Positions 1 through 6,906 are shown, counted from the stretch's first letter. The stretch: DNA of 10,141 bases from JASFYU01 sp045046905 (GCA_045046905.1 JASFYU010000142.1:1-10141), one strand, 5' to 3'. Made by a program: numbers and translations. Notes: generated by a model not told the origin, from the sequence alone.

Positions 1-37
1 TGATGATTTTTTTCCACTTCTCGCTAAATTTCTTCAA
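1..37 (-). CDS. Partial open frame in IS copy A, probable transposase N-terminus
   Basis: From a TTG at 37-35 the frame reads left as L-K-K-F-S-E-K-W-K-K-I-I and leaves the window. The homologous frame in copy B reads L-I-K-L-G-E-K-W-K-K-I-I and goes on. An in-frame TAA lies just upstream in both copies and no ATG is available, so TTG is the likeliest start. The two copies differ by substitutions only, with the frame kept, which fits a coding sequence. Only about 12 codons are visible, so identity as a transposase rests on the repeat context and not on any recognised motif. Confidence 0.4.
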   Translation of the reverse strand, partial: MKKFSEKWKKII

Positions 38-125
38 ATTAACCCGTTAGTCTTTCTAAAATTCAGCTTCGAATTGAATAAAAAAGCATCTAAACTGTAC
101 ACAAATCTTAGGTCGAACTCAGGTT
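1..125 (-). mobile_element. IS-like element end, copy A (5' end, element continues beyond left edge)
   Basis: The reverse complement of this stretch matches 9969-10093 at 120 of 125 positions with no gap, and the outer 73 bases are identical. The element starts at 125 with AACCTGAGTTCGACCTAA and runs left out of the window. All five differences lie in the inner half, four of them within four codons of a shared open frame. A similar terminal sequence recurs as an inverted pair at 2560-2609, which suggests it is a terminal inverted repeat. The boundary is 40 bp past the stop codon of folD, so folD is left intact. Calling it an insertion sequence is inference. The family cannot be named because the transposase body is outside the window. 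Confidence 0.72.
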
Positions 126-165
126 ATAAATAAGTAGCTTACTTTTCTGCCAGCACTGGCATTTA

Positions 166-1047
166 TCATTTATTTCTATGACGCTCTCTTGCCAAGACCG
201 TATTTTTCAACAACATGGCAATGGTCATAGGCCCCACACCTCCAGGAACAGGTGTAATATAGGATGCTTTTTTACTTACATTCTCATAATCCACGTCTCC
301 CGCAATATAGTAACCACGTTCCTTAGAATCATCTGGAACTCGGGTAATACCAACATCAATGATTACGACCCCTTCCTTGACCATATCAGCTTTTAGAAAA
401 TGGGGCACCCCTAAGGCAGAGACAATAATATCGGCCTGAAGCGTCAACTCTTTTATATTCTTTGTACGGCTATGTGCCAATGTAACCGTACAATTTCCTG
501 ATCTTCCTTTTTGGCTCATAAGAATACTTATGGGCCTACCTACAATATGGCTCCGACCTATTACTACCGCATGTTTGCCTTGAGTATCAACATCATAACG
601 GCGCAAAAGCTCCATAATACCAAAGGGGGTAGCAGAAATAAAAGAGTCCATATCAAGGGCCATTTTTCCAAAATTGGTAGGATGAAATCCATCTACATCC
701 TTATCGGGATCTACCGCCATTAATATCTTTTCTTCATTGATATGTTTGGGCAAGGGCAATTGCACAATATAACCATCTATGGCCTCATCGGCATTCAGTT
801 GATATACTTTTCGCAGTAATTCTTCCTCTGAAGTATCTTCTGGAAGATGGATCAAGGTCGATTCGAACCCGATTTTTTTACAGGAACGCACCTTGCTGCC
901 CACATAGGTTAAACTAGCACCATCATTACCAACCAAAACAGCTGCCAAGTGGGGCACTTTCTCGTTGCGTTCCCTCATCTGGGTTACCTCAACGGTGATT
1001 TCTTCCTTAATCTGATTCGAAATTTTTTTTCCGTCCAGTACTATCAT
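166..1047 (-). CDS. folD: Bifunctional methylenetetrahydrofolate dehydrogenase / methenyltetrahydrofolate cyclohydrolase
   Basis: FolD is a cytosolic enzyme. It oxidises 5,10-methylene-THF to 5,10-methenyl-THF with NADP+ and hydrolyses that to 10-formyl-THF, supplying one-carbon units for purine and formyl-Met synthesis. At 293 residues it is full length for the family. Visible signatures are the Y48-V-G-S-K52 catalytic Tyr/Lys pair, the V-Q-L-P-L-P motif at about 95-100, K-D-V-D-G-F-H-P at about 116-123, the dinucleotide-binding V-I-G-R-S-x-I-V-G-R-P segment at about 162-172, and P-V-P-G-G-V-G-P-M-T at about 266-275. The ATG start at 1047 gives the usual M-I-V-L-D-G-K N-terminus. It lies 90 bp downstream of ffh on the same strand with no convincing promoter or terminator between, so co-transcription with ffh is likely. 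The stop is 40 bp from IS copy A. Confidence 0.97.
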   Translation of the reverse strand: MIVLDGKKISNQIKEEITVEVTQMRERNEKVPHLAAVLVGNDGASLTYVGSKVRSCKKIGFESTLIHLPEDTSEEELLRKVYQLNADEAIDGYIVQLPLPKHINEEKILMAVDPDKDVDGFHPTNFGKMALDMDSFISATPFGIMELLRRYDVDTQGKHAVVIGRSHIVGRPISILMSQKGRSGNCTVTLAHSRTKNIKELTLQADIIVSALGVPHFLKADMVKEGVVIIDVGITRVPDDSKERGYYIAGDVDYENVSKKASYITPVPGGVGPMTIAMLLKNTVLARERHRNK

Positions 1048-1137
1048 GGCAATATGCTGTTGTTGTTCCTATCCTCTACCAAATGGAGGAGTTCAGTATC
1101 ATTAGTAATTCAAAAAATTTTCTTGAGTATTTAAGGC

Positions 1138-2478
1138 TTATTTCATTCCTTTCATACCTCCACCCATCATCTGCATCATCTTTTTACCACCACCACCTTG
1201 CATCATCTTCATCATTTTGCTCATTTGGTCAAATTGTTTCATCAATTGATTGACCTCTTGAATGCTACTACCACTACCTGCGGCAATACGCTTTTTTCTA
1301 CTCGAATTTAATTTAGCGGGGTGTGAGCGCTCATCGGGAGTCATCGAATGAATAATCGCTTCGATATGCTTGAAGGCATCATCATCAATATCCATACCCT
1401 TCATGGCCTTACCTACGCCGGGAATCATGCCCATCAAATCTTTGATGTTTCCCATTTTTTTAATCTGCTGTATCTGGCTTAAAAAATCGTCAAAACCGAA
1501 TTTGTTCTTAGCGATTTTCTTTTGAATACGGCGTGCTTCTTCTTCATCAAATTGCTCCTGTGCCCTTTCCACCAAAGAGATTACATCACCCATTCCTAAA
1601 ATACGGTCGGCCATTCTAGAAGGATGAAAAACATCAATGGCTTCCATCTTCTCACCCGTACCAATAAACTTTATAGGCTTGTCAACTACTGATTTTATTG
1701 AAATAGCCGCGCCACCACGGGTATCGCCATCTAATTTTGTGAGGATGACCCCATCAAAATTCAATACATCATTAAAAGCCTTTGCTGTATTCACGGCATC
1801 CTGCCCTGTCATGGCATCTACAACAAATAGCGTTTCTTGTGGCCGAACTGCCTTATGAATGTTTGAAATCTCATTCATCATTTTCTCATCCACCGCCAAA
1901 CGACCTGCAGTATCTATAATGACAATATTATACCCTTCTGACTTCGCCTTTGCTACACCTGCCTTGGCTATAGCCACAGGATCGTTGTTACCGCGATCCG
2001 AATATACTTCTACCCCTACTTGCTCACCTACGATATGCAATTGGTCAATAGCGGCAGGACGATATATATCACAGGCCACTAGTAAAGGTTTTTTAGATTT
2101 TTTGACTTTTAGGTAATTGGCCAATTTACCTGAAAAAGTAGTCTTACCCGAACCCTGAAGGCCCGACATTAGAATTATAGATGGATTGCCCGAAAGGTCA
2201 ATGCCCTCGCTTTCGCCGCCCATAAGTTCAGTAAGCTCGTCTTTAACGATCTTAATCATTAATTGGCCGGGTTGCAATGAGGTCAATACATTTTGACCCA
2301 GTGCTTTTTCCTTGACCCTATTGGTAAACTCTTTGGCTATTTTAAAGTTAACATCGGCATCCAACAAAGCCCTTCGGACTTCTTTGGTTGTTTCCGCAAC
2401 ATTTATCTCTGTAATCTGCCCATGCCCCTTAAGGACGTGAAGGGCTTTATCTAGCTTTTCACTTAAATTATCGAACAT
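1138..2478 (-). CDS. ffh: Signal recognition particle protein (SRP54 homologue)
   Basis: Ffh binds 4.5S RNA and the signal sequences of nascent membrane proteins, and docks with FtsY in a GTP-dependent cycle that delivers ribosomes to the Sec translocon. The 446-residue length is normal. An N-terminal helical domain (about 1-90) is followed by the GTPase domain: P-loop G-L-Q-G-S-G-K-T-T at 106-114, D-I-Y-R-P-A-A at about 137-143, D-T-A-G-R-L at 189-194, T-K-L-D-G-D at 247-252 and G-T-G-E-K at 273-277. The Met-rich M domain (about 325-446) holds the R-K-K-R-I-A-x-G-S-G RNA-binding segment near 394-403 and ends in a Gly/Met/Lys-rich tail. The ATG at 2478 has a TAAATTTG box upstream. Essential in most bacteria, so the flanking mobile elements cannot be removing this block without cost. 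Confidence 0.98.
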   Translation of the reverse strand: MFDNLSEKLDKALHVLKGHGQITEINVAETTKEVRRALLDADVNFKIAKEFTNRVKEKALGQNVLTSLQPGQLMIKIVKDELTELMGGESEGIDLSGNPSIILMSGLQGSGKTTFSGKLANYLKVKKSKKPLLVACDIYRPAAIDQLHIVGEQVGVEVYSDRGNNDPVAIAKAGVAKAKSEGYNIVIIDTAGRLAVDEKMMNEISNIHKAVRPQETLFVVDAMTGQDAVNTAKAFNDVLNFDGVILTKLDGDTRGGAAISIKSVVDKPIKFIGTGEKMEAIDVFHPSRMADRILGMGDVISLVERAQEQFDEEEARRIQKKIAKNKFGFDDFLSQIQQIKKMGNIKDLMGMIPGVGKAMKGMDIDDDAFKHIEAIIHSMTPDERSHPAKLNSSRKKRIAAGSGSSIQEVNQLMKQFDQMSKMMKMMQGGGGKKMMQMMGGGMKGMK

Positions 2479-2503
2479 CGTTTCCCGTCATTTTGAAGAA
2501 AAG

Positions 2504-2511
2504 CAAATTTA
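2504..2511 (-). promoter_or_regulatory. Candidate -7 box for ffh (TAAATTTG)
   Basis: On the minus strand this reads TAAATTTG, an exact fit to the Bacteroidota -7 consensus TAnnTTTG. It would start transcription about 20 nt before the ffh ATG. No clear TTG -33 element is seen at the usual distance upstream, so the call rests on one box plus position. Confidence 0.5.
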
Positions 2512-2559
2512 ATGATAACTAAAAGAAAGGAGGGGTGCTGGCGAGAAAAATATGCTATA

Positions 2560-2609
2560 AACCTGAGTTCGACCTAATCTTTGTATACAGTTTAGGTCGA
2601 ATTTAGGTT
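2560..2609. repeat. 50-bp near-palindromic MITE-like repeat built from the IS end
   Basis: The left arm AACCTGAGTTCGACCTAA (2560-2577) equals the outer 18 bases of IS copies A and B. The right arm (2592-2609) is its inverse with two mismatches (16 of 18). From the left, 34 of the first 36-37 bases follow the IS end closely, with small changes in the centre. The sequence then switches into the inverse terminal sequence instead of continuing into the IS. The middle holds a short TGTATACA palindrome. This is what an internally deleted or minimal derivative of the same element would look like. No target-site duplication can be supported. It sits between the ffh promoter and the terminator of the small lipoprotein gene, where it harms no gene and could form a strong RNA hairpin. 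Confidence 0.7.
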
Positions 2610-2632
2610 ATTAAATCCATTGATGAAAATAA

Positions 2633-2668
2633 AAAAAGAGCACCCATCTTTCGTTGAGTGCTCTTTTT
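2633..2668 (-). terminator. Hairpin terminator of the small lipoprotein gene, possibly bidirectional
   Basis: A perfect 11-bp stem, AAAAAGAGCAC with GTGCTCTTTTT, encloses a 14-nt loop. It starts 27 bp after the stop codon of the minus-strand lipoprotein gene. In minus-strand RNA the stem ends in a run of U after GAGCAC pairing, as in an intrinsic terminator. The other strand also ends in T, so it may work both ways. Confidence 0.8.
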
Positions 2669-2694
2669 GGGGAATGTGGGGCAAAAAAGGTTTT

Positions 2695-3165
2695 CTATTT
2701 TTCGAAAATGAGCGAATCGGTTCCACCATTTCCTCCGCTGACATCGATTAGCGTTATCTTGTTATCCGAGTATTTTTGTATACTCCAATCGTCTGATAAC
2801 TCTTCAAAAATATCAGGAGTTGCGAAGAAAATATTAAAATCTATATCATCATCGATACTATCATCATTACTAGTACTTGAATCACTAATAGACCATGCCC
2901 CTGATACTGCGGTATTGCCATTAGTAACACCCAAGGTGCCATCTGCATTAAAGGTAAAGACATAGCCATTATAATCACTCGTCTCTTCTTTGTCAGTATC
3001 AAAATAGTAGGTAATGTGCCAATCTCCACTTGTTACCACCTTTTTAATTGCTGCAATATCTGCCACTGTGATTATATCATCAGTATTAGAGTCATTCGTA
3101 CTACAAGAGTTGAGTACGTTAAAAACCGATAACACCACAATTAGGTAAAAAAATTTGTTTTTCAT
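2695..3165 (-). CDS. Small lipoprotein with one lipocalin-like domain
   Basis: This is a 156-residue predicted lipoprotein. Residues 1-20 are a basic then hydrophobic signal sequence ending in the lipobox L-N-S-C, with Cys21 as the lipid-bearing residue, so it should be anchored to a membrane facing the periplasm or surface. Residues about 42-155 look like a single lipocalin-like beta domain: G-D-W-H-I-T-Y-Y near 47-54, G-Y-V-F-T-F-N-A-D-G-T near 67-77, S-G-A-W-S-I near 88-93, and a C-terminal D-x-S-G-G strand ending L-I-F-E-K. The same landmarks, in the same order and spacing, occur in the last domain of the large lipoprotein encoded just upstream, so the two are paralogues. An acidic insert D-D-S-I-D-D-D-I-D lies near 101-109. 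The ligand is unknown. The gene is 190 bp downstream of its larger relative, beyond a stable hairpin, so it probably has its own promoter, and it ends in a clear terminator. Confidence 0.85.
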   Translation of the reverse strand: MKNKFFYLIVVLSVFNVLNSCSTNDSNTDDIITVADIAAIKKVVTSGDWHITYYFDTDKEETSDYNGYVFTFNADGTLGVTNGNTAVSGAWSISDSSTSNDDSIDDDIDFNIFFATPDIFEELSDDWSIQKYSDNKITLIDVSGGNGGTDSLIFEK

Positions 3166-3266
3166 ATGTTCATCTTTTGATTGTTATTCGCTGAATTAGA
3201 GACTATTCAAAAAGTCAAAATCAGTTATCTTTACGACGCATTCGACTGTAGACCTAGACAAAGTGA

Positions 3267-3302
3267 AGCAATCTGTTACTCAATTACAAGTAACAGATTG
3301 CT
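3267..3302 (-). terminator. Strong 14-bp hairpin after the large lipoprotein gene
   Basis: AGCAATCTGTTACT and AGTAACAGATTGCT pair perfectly around an 8-nt loop, 54 bp after the stop codon of the large lipoprotein gene. No T-run follows on either strand, so it is not a textbook intrinsic terminator. It may act as a U-poor terminator or as a 3'-end stabiliser that separates the expression of the two lipoprotein genes. Confidence 0.55.
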
Positions 3303-3355
3303 ATGTGCCTCGCAAAAACGTTAAACTATACTTTATGAACGTTCTTTCTCATCAC

Positions 3356-5113
3356 TTACTGTCTTTCAAAAACCAGTATATCAATACTACCGTCACCGCT
3401 AACATCTTTTAATTCGATACGATTATTGGTGATCGAAACAAAGTGCCAATCATCGGTTAAACTTCCGAAGGGGTCATCTTCACCAAGATTCAGATATACT
3501 TTTAATTTGCTGTCATGATTTCTTAAAACTCTCCAAGCGCCATCCAAAAGAGGGTCTTGGTTCTCCGAAACCGTGATTTTATGTTCCGGTAAAAAGGAGA
3601 AATCATATCCTACGAAATCGGCTGTTTTATTCTCATCATCTTCGATATATTTCGCAATCATCCAAGATCCGCCCATCATCGTATTTCGTATCTCGGTTAC
3701 ATCACCATCATCAGAATTATCATTACAGACCCTTTGTAATATAAGCTCATAATCAGTTCCAGGAATCTCAAATTTCAAACGATCATTCCTAAGGTTCATC
3801 AGGGGCCATTCAAAGCTCACTCCGGGTTCTTGCCCCATTGTAATCGCCATTACTAGACGGCCTTGTCCGTTGGTCGTGATTTCCCAGCTACCCTCAGAGC
3901 TTACATCATTATTGCTCAAGGTAATTACGCCCTCGCCCATAAATTTGAATTCATAACCTAATAGTCTTCGAATCTCCTCACCATCGACCTTCACTTTCTT
4001 AATTACCCAACTACATTCTCTTAGCACTTCTCTTAAGGTCGTAGGGTCATAATTAAAAATATCGCAGGCGCTGTTCATAATAATCTTATCACCATCGCCT
4101 TCGTACAATTTAATCTTACCCTCTCCAATTTCATATACGACCCACTCAACGTTAAAATCGACCAATACATCAAATTCCATTTTTAGAAGCATCCCGTGGT
4201 CAGATACCCGGGTACCCCAGCTGCCGTTAATTACATTGCCCACTCTATCTTTCACGACGACAGAACCATCATCAGTAAAAGCCATTAAGTATTCGAAATA
4301 TTGCTCTGTCTGATTTATACCATTCCTATGAATTTCATGTATTAACCAAGGACATTTTACCAAAAGTTTTTCCAAACGTTCCTGAGTGAAATCATCGTCA
4401 TTATAATCGTCATCGTCATCCTCATCACAGGCATCTTTGGCACTTTCGATTGCTGCCGCCAATTCTGCATTATTGTGTACACTTATCTCAGTGCCGTCAT
4501 ATACGTTCAATACAATCGGAAAATCAATGCTGATTAAATCAGTACCGTCTAGGCCAGCAAAGAAACGTCTCAACTCCCTGTCACTCTCAACCGTAACACT
4601 AGCCGTTTGCACTTCTTTGGTATCAAAAGTAAAAAGTGTAATGGGGTAGACAAAATCGATACATTCAATATCATCATCGTCTCCACCTTCAATACAGTGT
4701 TCAGCAAGCCGCCGTAGGTCTTCTTTACCATTTATAGTGATTTCGGAGTAGTCAGCAATGGTAATGGATATGGGGAAAAGGATTTCCAATAAGTCGTCAT
4801 CGGTATCGACAGCATCAAAAATCTCTTCTATCAATTTCAAATCCTCGATCGAATCAATAGTGATTACCAAGCCGTTTACTTCAACAGTATAAGGAAAACG
4901 AATATCGAAACAACTGGATCCGTCTACAATATTATCATGAGACCCATCATTGGAAGATATATCTTCAATCAACTTGGCCGTAGAGGAACCGGCTAAAATA
5001 GATTCTTGTTCATTGCCATCGGGCAACTCCTCAAATTCGGATTGACAAGAGCTAAAACTTAACGCTAGCACTAACAAGCTTACGTACATCGTGTAATTCA
5101 AAAACTTTTTCAT
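3356..5113 (-). CDS. Large multidomain lipoprotein: acidic Cys-bounded repeats plus three lipocalin-like domains
   Basis: Product of 585 residues when started at the ATG at 5113, which puts M-K-K-F at the N-terminus of a signal sequence ending F-S-S-C (Cys23). An ATG at 5146 would add 11 residues before the signal and is less likely. Residues about 68-229 hold four related strands of the type D/E-x-x-F-P-I-x-(I/V)-x-(I/V) followed by an (E/N)-D/E-L-(R/K)-x-(L/F) helix. They form two larger units bounded by Cys68/Cys140 and Cys151/Cys229, each followed by an acidic run (G-G-D-D-D-D, then D-E-D-D-D-D-D). Three lipocalin-like domains follow at about 247-350, 359-463 and 474-584. The first two each start with C-x-W and end with a Cys (254/350, 367/463), and the third lacks both. 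Eight mature Cys in four like-spaced pairs suggest disulfides, hence an extracytoplasmic fold. The acidic runs could bind divalent cations, but this is inference. The gene diverges from the ECF sigma gene, which hints at shared control. No named family is recognised for the N-terminal repeats. Confidence 0.85.
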   Translation of the reverse strand: MKKFLNYTMYVSLLVLALSFSSCQSEFEELPDGNEQESILAGSSTAKLIEDISSNDGSHDNIVDGSSCFDIRFPYTVEVNGLVITIDSIEDLKLIEEIFDAVDTDDDLLEILFPISITIADYSEITINGKEDLRRLAEHCIEGGDDDDIECIDFVYPITLFTFDTKEVQTASVTVESDRELRRFFAGLDGTDLISIDFPIVLNVYDGTEISVHNNAELAAAIESAKDACDEDDDDDYNDDDFTQERLEKLLVKCPWLIHEIHRNGINQTEQYFEYLMAFTDDGSVVVKDRVGNVINGSWGTRVSDHGMLLKMEFDVLVDFNVEWVVYEIGEGKIKLYEGDGDKIIMNSACDIFNYDPTTLREVLRECSWVIKKVKVDGEEIRRLLGYEFKFMGEGVITLSNNDVSSEGSWEITTNGQGRLVMAITMGQEPGVSFEWPLMNLRNDRLKFEIPGTDYELILQRVCNDNSDDGDVTEIRNTMMGGSWMIAKYIEDDENKTADFVGYDFSFLPEHKITVSENQDPLLDGAWRVLRNHDSKLKVYLNLGEDDPFGSLTDDWHFVSITNNRIELKDVSGDGSIDILVFERQ

Positions 5114-5232
5114 AACGATTTGGATTTTTTTTGTTCGTATGAACATAAAACAACTAACTTTAAAAATACCCTACCCATTTTCTAGTTTTTTTAAAATATC
5201 TTTGGTATAAAACCAGCCCATTGAGTATTACT
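5114..5232. promoter_or_regulatory. Divergent control region between large lipoprotein and sigma factor genes
   Basis: These 119 bp separate two divergent starts and must hold both promoters. A TATCTTTG box for the sigma gene lies at 5197-5204. For the lipoprotein gene no good TAnnTTTG match is seen on the minus strand, which leaves room for a promoter read by the neighbouring ECF sigma factor, though no such motif can be named. The inverted repeat TGTTCgtatGAACA at 5132-5145, 18 bp before the lipoprotein ATG, is the one operator-like sequence here. It is short and could be chance. Confidence 0.4.
5197..5204 (+). promoter_or_regulatory. Candidate -7 box for the ECF sigma operon (TATCTTTG)
   Basis: TATCTTTG fits the Bacteroidota housekeeping -7 consensus TAnnTTTG exactly and lies 28 bp before the ATG at 5233, giving a leader of about 20 nt. 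No TTG -33 element is seen at the expected spacing in the T-rich upstream sequence. If real, it means the sigma gene can be read by the primary sigma factor and not only by itself. Confidence 0.5.
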
Positions 5233-5733
5233 ATGAATGACAACGTATGTGAGGAAGAAGTGTATACTTCTCTCTTTATGGCTAACTCCAAAACGGTTTT
5301 TAACTATATTTATTATAAGTTCGGCAATGAGGAAAAAGCCTATGATGCCGTGCAGGAGGCTTTTATAAAACTTTGGGAAAACTGTGCCAAAGTATCTCCT
5401 GATAAGGCGAAGTCTTATGTTTATACCGTAGCGAACAATCTTTATCTAAATGTTATAAAGGCCGAAAAAGTGCGATTGAAGTATGCCGACAAGACGCTGA
5501 AGACCACAAATGAATCACCAGAGTTTATTTTGGAAGAAAATGAGTTCAAGGAAAAACTGGACAGGGCACTTGACAGATTACCCGATAACCAACGTACTAC
5601 TTTTTTATTGAATCGGATAGATGGAAAAAAATATGCAGAGATTGCAGAAATGCAAGGCGTAAGCGTCAAAGCTATTGAAAAACGAATGCATTTGGCATTA
5701 AAGGCCCTTAGGAAACAGATTGATGGGATTTAG
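5233..5733 (+). CDS. ECF-type RNA polymerase sigma factor (FecI/SigE-like)
   Basis: An alternative sigma factor of 166 residues, with only the sigma regions 2 and 4 that define the ECF group. Region 2 covers about 14-80 (the core-binding and -10 melting part, with D-A-V-Q-E-A-F-I-K-L-W-E at about 38-49 and Y-V-Y-T-V-A-N-N-L at about 62-70). Region 4 covers about 105-163 (L-P-D-N-Q-R at 116-121, then the helix-turn-helix Y-A-E-I-A-E-M-Q-G-V-S-V-K-A-I-E-K-R-M at about 134-152). The ATG at 5233 is preferred. An in-frame TTG at 5221 would add four residues with no support. A FecR-like anti-sigma gene follows 258 bp downstream on the same strand and then a receptor, so it is the cytoplasmic output of a surface-signalling unit. 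Which promoters it reads is not visible, though the divergent lipoprotein gene and its own operon are the natural candidates. Confidence 0.95.
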   Translation: MNDNVCEEEVYTSLFMANSKTVFNYIYYKFGNEEKAYDAVQEAFIKLWENCAKVSPDKAKSYVYTVANNLYLNVIKAEKVRLKYADKTLKTTNESPEFILEENEFKEKLDRALDRLPDNQRTTFLLNRIDGKKYAEIAEMQGVSVKAIEKRMHLALKALRKQIDGI

Positions 5734-5991
5734 TTGAAGGTTGAGGGTTAAATCAGTTTTTTACAACTATACTCACACGTATAGAAATTCGGGAATTTAG
5801 GCAAATTTATTTTTTTCTTTGCCAAGGCAAAATTTTTAAGCATAGCCGTAGCTACGGTTTAAAATTTTAAGGCAGGAAAAGGGAAAAAGAAAGAGCATTA
5901 AAACCGAAAGTTGATATGTGATGAGTATATACACCAAATTAAAAGTAGGGTTTTTTAAAACTCAATTGTTATAGCGATGTAAAGCATAGAA
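5734..5991 (+). other. 258-bp gap between sigma and anti-sigma genes
   Basis: No open frame worth calling is present. The gap is long for an operon of this type, where sigma and fecR genes usually lie close together. It holds a small inverted repeat CTATAC/GTATAG with a 6-nt loop at 5767-5784, a palindromic element at 5821-5873 described separately, and purine-rich sequence after that. No TAnnTTTG box was found ahead of the anti-sigma gene, so whether that gene has its own promoter is open. Confidence 0.6.
5821..5873. repeat. Palindromic intergenic element centred on CCGTAGCTACGG
   Basis: A perfect 12-bp palindrome (5846-5857) is flanked by inverted A/T-rich arms, AAAATTTTTAA on the left and TTAAAATTTT on the right, and closed by GCC/GGC. 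The imperfect symmetry may reach further, to pyrimidine-rich sequence on the left and purine-rich on the right. RNA from either strand would fold into a long hairpin. It resembles a REP-like dispersed element, but only one copy is in the window, so dispersal elsewhere is inference. It could reduce read-through or set transcript levels between sigma and anti-sigma genes. Confidence 0.6.
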
Positions 5992-6906
5992 ATGATGCAA
6001 GAAAATTATTTAGCAAAATGGCTCAACAATGAGCTCACCGATTCGGAGCTCACAGAATTCGAAAAATCGGATGAGTATGCTTCCTATCAGCGGATCATAG
6101 AGACCTCCAATACCTTGGAGGCACCAGATTTTGATGCGGAGGAAGCAATGAAGGCATTAAAGAACAAACGCACTTTAAAAGAGACCAAGGTAGTGCAATT
6201 GCAGCCGTTTAAAAAGTTCTTACAAATTGCAGCTGCTGTGGCTGTTCTTCTTGCTGGTTCTTATTTTTATCTGAATGCAATGGATAAAAATTTCACGACC
6301 CAATATGCCGAAAATAAAGAAATAACACTTCCTGATACCTCTGAAATTATCTTGAACGCAGATTCCGAAATTTCATATAATGAAAAAAAATGGAACAAAG
6401 AGCGAAACGTATCTTTAGACGGTGAAGCCTTTTTTAAGGTAGCCAAAGGAAAACGTTTTACGGTATCTACAGATAATGGCCTAGTTACCGTTTTAGGCAC
6501 CCAGTTCAATGTTGAGAACCGTAAGGGGTTTTTTGAGGTTACTTGTTTTGAAGGTCTAGTAAGTGTTACCTTTAAAGGAAAAGAGATTAAACTGTCCGCC
6601 GGCACTTCCTTTATGGCCATTAATGGCACCATAATAGAAACTGATGCGCCAAATACCAATGTACCGACTTGGTTAAACAATGAAAGTACGTTTAAAAGTA
6701 TTCCTCTGAAATATGTTTTAGACGAGTTTCAAAGACAGCATAATATTACTGTTGAAACTAAAAATATCGATATTGACCAATTATATACGGGCACCTTTAG
6801 CAACACAAATACCGATTTAGCGTTACAGAGCATAAGCGTTCCCTCTCAAATAAAATTTACATTAGAAGGGAATAAAGTGTTATTCTATGCCGAAAACGCA
6901 CCATAA
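5992..6906 (+). CDS. FecR-family anti-sigma factor with DUF4974-like C-terminus
   Basis: An inner-membrane regulator of 304 residues that by family knowledge holds or activates its ECF sigma factor on the cytoplasmic side and reads the receptor's signalling domain in the periplasm. A cytoplasmic N-terminal part (about 1-75) precedes a single membrane helix at about 77-96 (F-L-Q-I-A-A-A-V-A-V-L-L-A-G). The FecR domain follows at about 103-200, with L-P-D-T-S-E-I near 113-119, G-E-A-F-F-K-V at 144-150 and L-G-T-Q-F-N-V at 168-174. Residues about 229-300 (N-N-E-S-T-F-K-S-I-P-L-x-x-V-L-D-E-F-Q-R-Q-H) match the DUF4974 type, an STN-like fold expected to meet the receptor. Two ATG codons in tandem, at 5992 and 5995, leave a one-residue doubt about the start. 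The 3' end overlaps the receptor gene by 20 bp, which points to coupled translation. No leucine- or cysteine-based redox motif suggests another sensing mode. Confidence 0.95.
   Translation: MMQENYLAKWLNNELTDSELTEFEKSDEYASYQRIIETSNTLEAPDFDAEEAMKALKNKRTLKETKVVQLQPFKKFLQIAAAVAVLLAGSYFYLNAMDKNFTTQYAENKEITLPDTSEIILNADSEISYNEKKWNKERNVSLDGEAFFKVAKGKRFTVSTDNGLVTVLGTQFNVENRKGFFEVTCFEGLVSVTFKGKEIKLSAGTSFMAINGTIIETDAPNTNVPTWLNNESTFKSIPLKYVLDEFQRQHNITVETKNIDIDQLYTGTFSNTNTDLALQSISVPSQIKFTLEGNKVLFYAENAP

Noticed and set aside
1048..1137. Separate promoter for folD in the 90-bp gap after ffh
   Set aside because: The nearest -7-like sequence (TCCATTTG on the minus strand) misses the conserved second base, and no -33 element is seen. 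Read-through from ffh is simpler.
1637..2116. Plus-strand open frames opposite ffh
   Set aside because: They are complementary to the conserved GTPase motifs of ffh and show no protein-like features of their own.
4380..4440. ATC/GTC-rich stretch as a microsatellite or CRISPR-like repeat
   Set aside because: It is the coding sequence of the acidic Asp/Glu linker in the large lipoprotein. Repeat units are irregular and there are no spacers.
5114..5146. Upstream ATG at 5146 for the large lipoprotein
   Set aside because: It would place a charged 11-residue stretch before an otherwise normal lipoprotein signal peptide, and it overlaps the inverted repeat at 5132-5145. The ATG at 5113 is better.
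5221..5232. TTG at 5221 as start of the sigma factor
   Set aside because: It adds only S-I-T before an ATG that already gives a normal ECF N-terminus, and TTG starts are rare.
6267..6680. Minus-strand open frame of 137 codons inside the anti-sigma gene
   Set aside because: It is antisense to a well supported FecR gene, has no recognisable domain and no promoter signal. It follows from the codon composition of the real gene.
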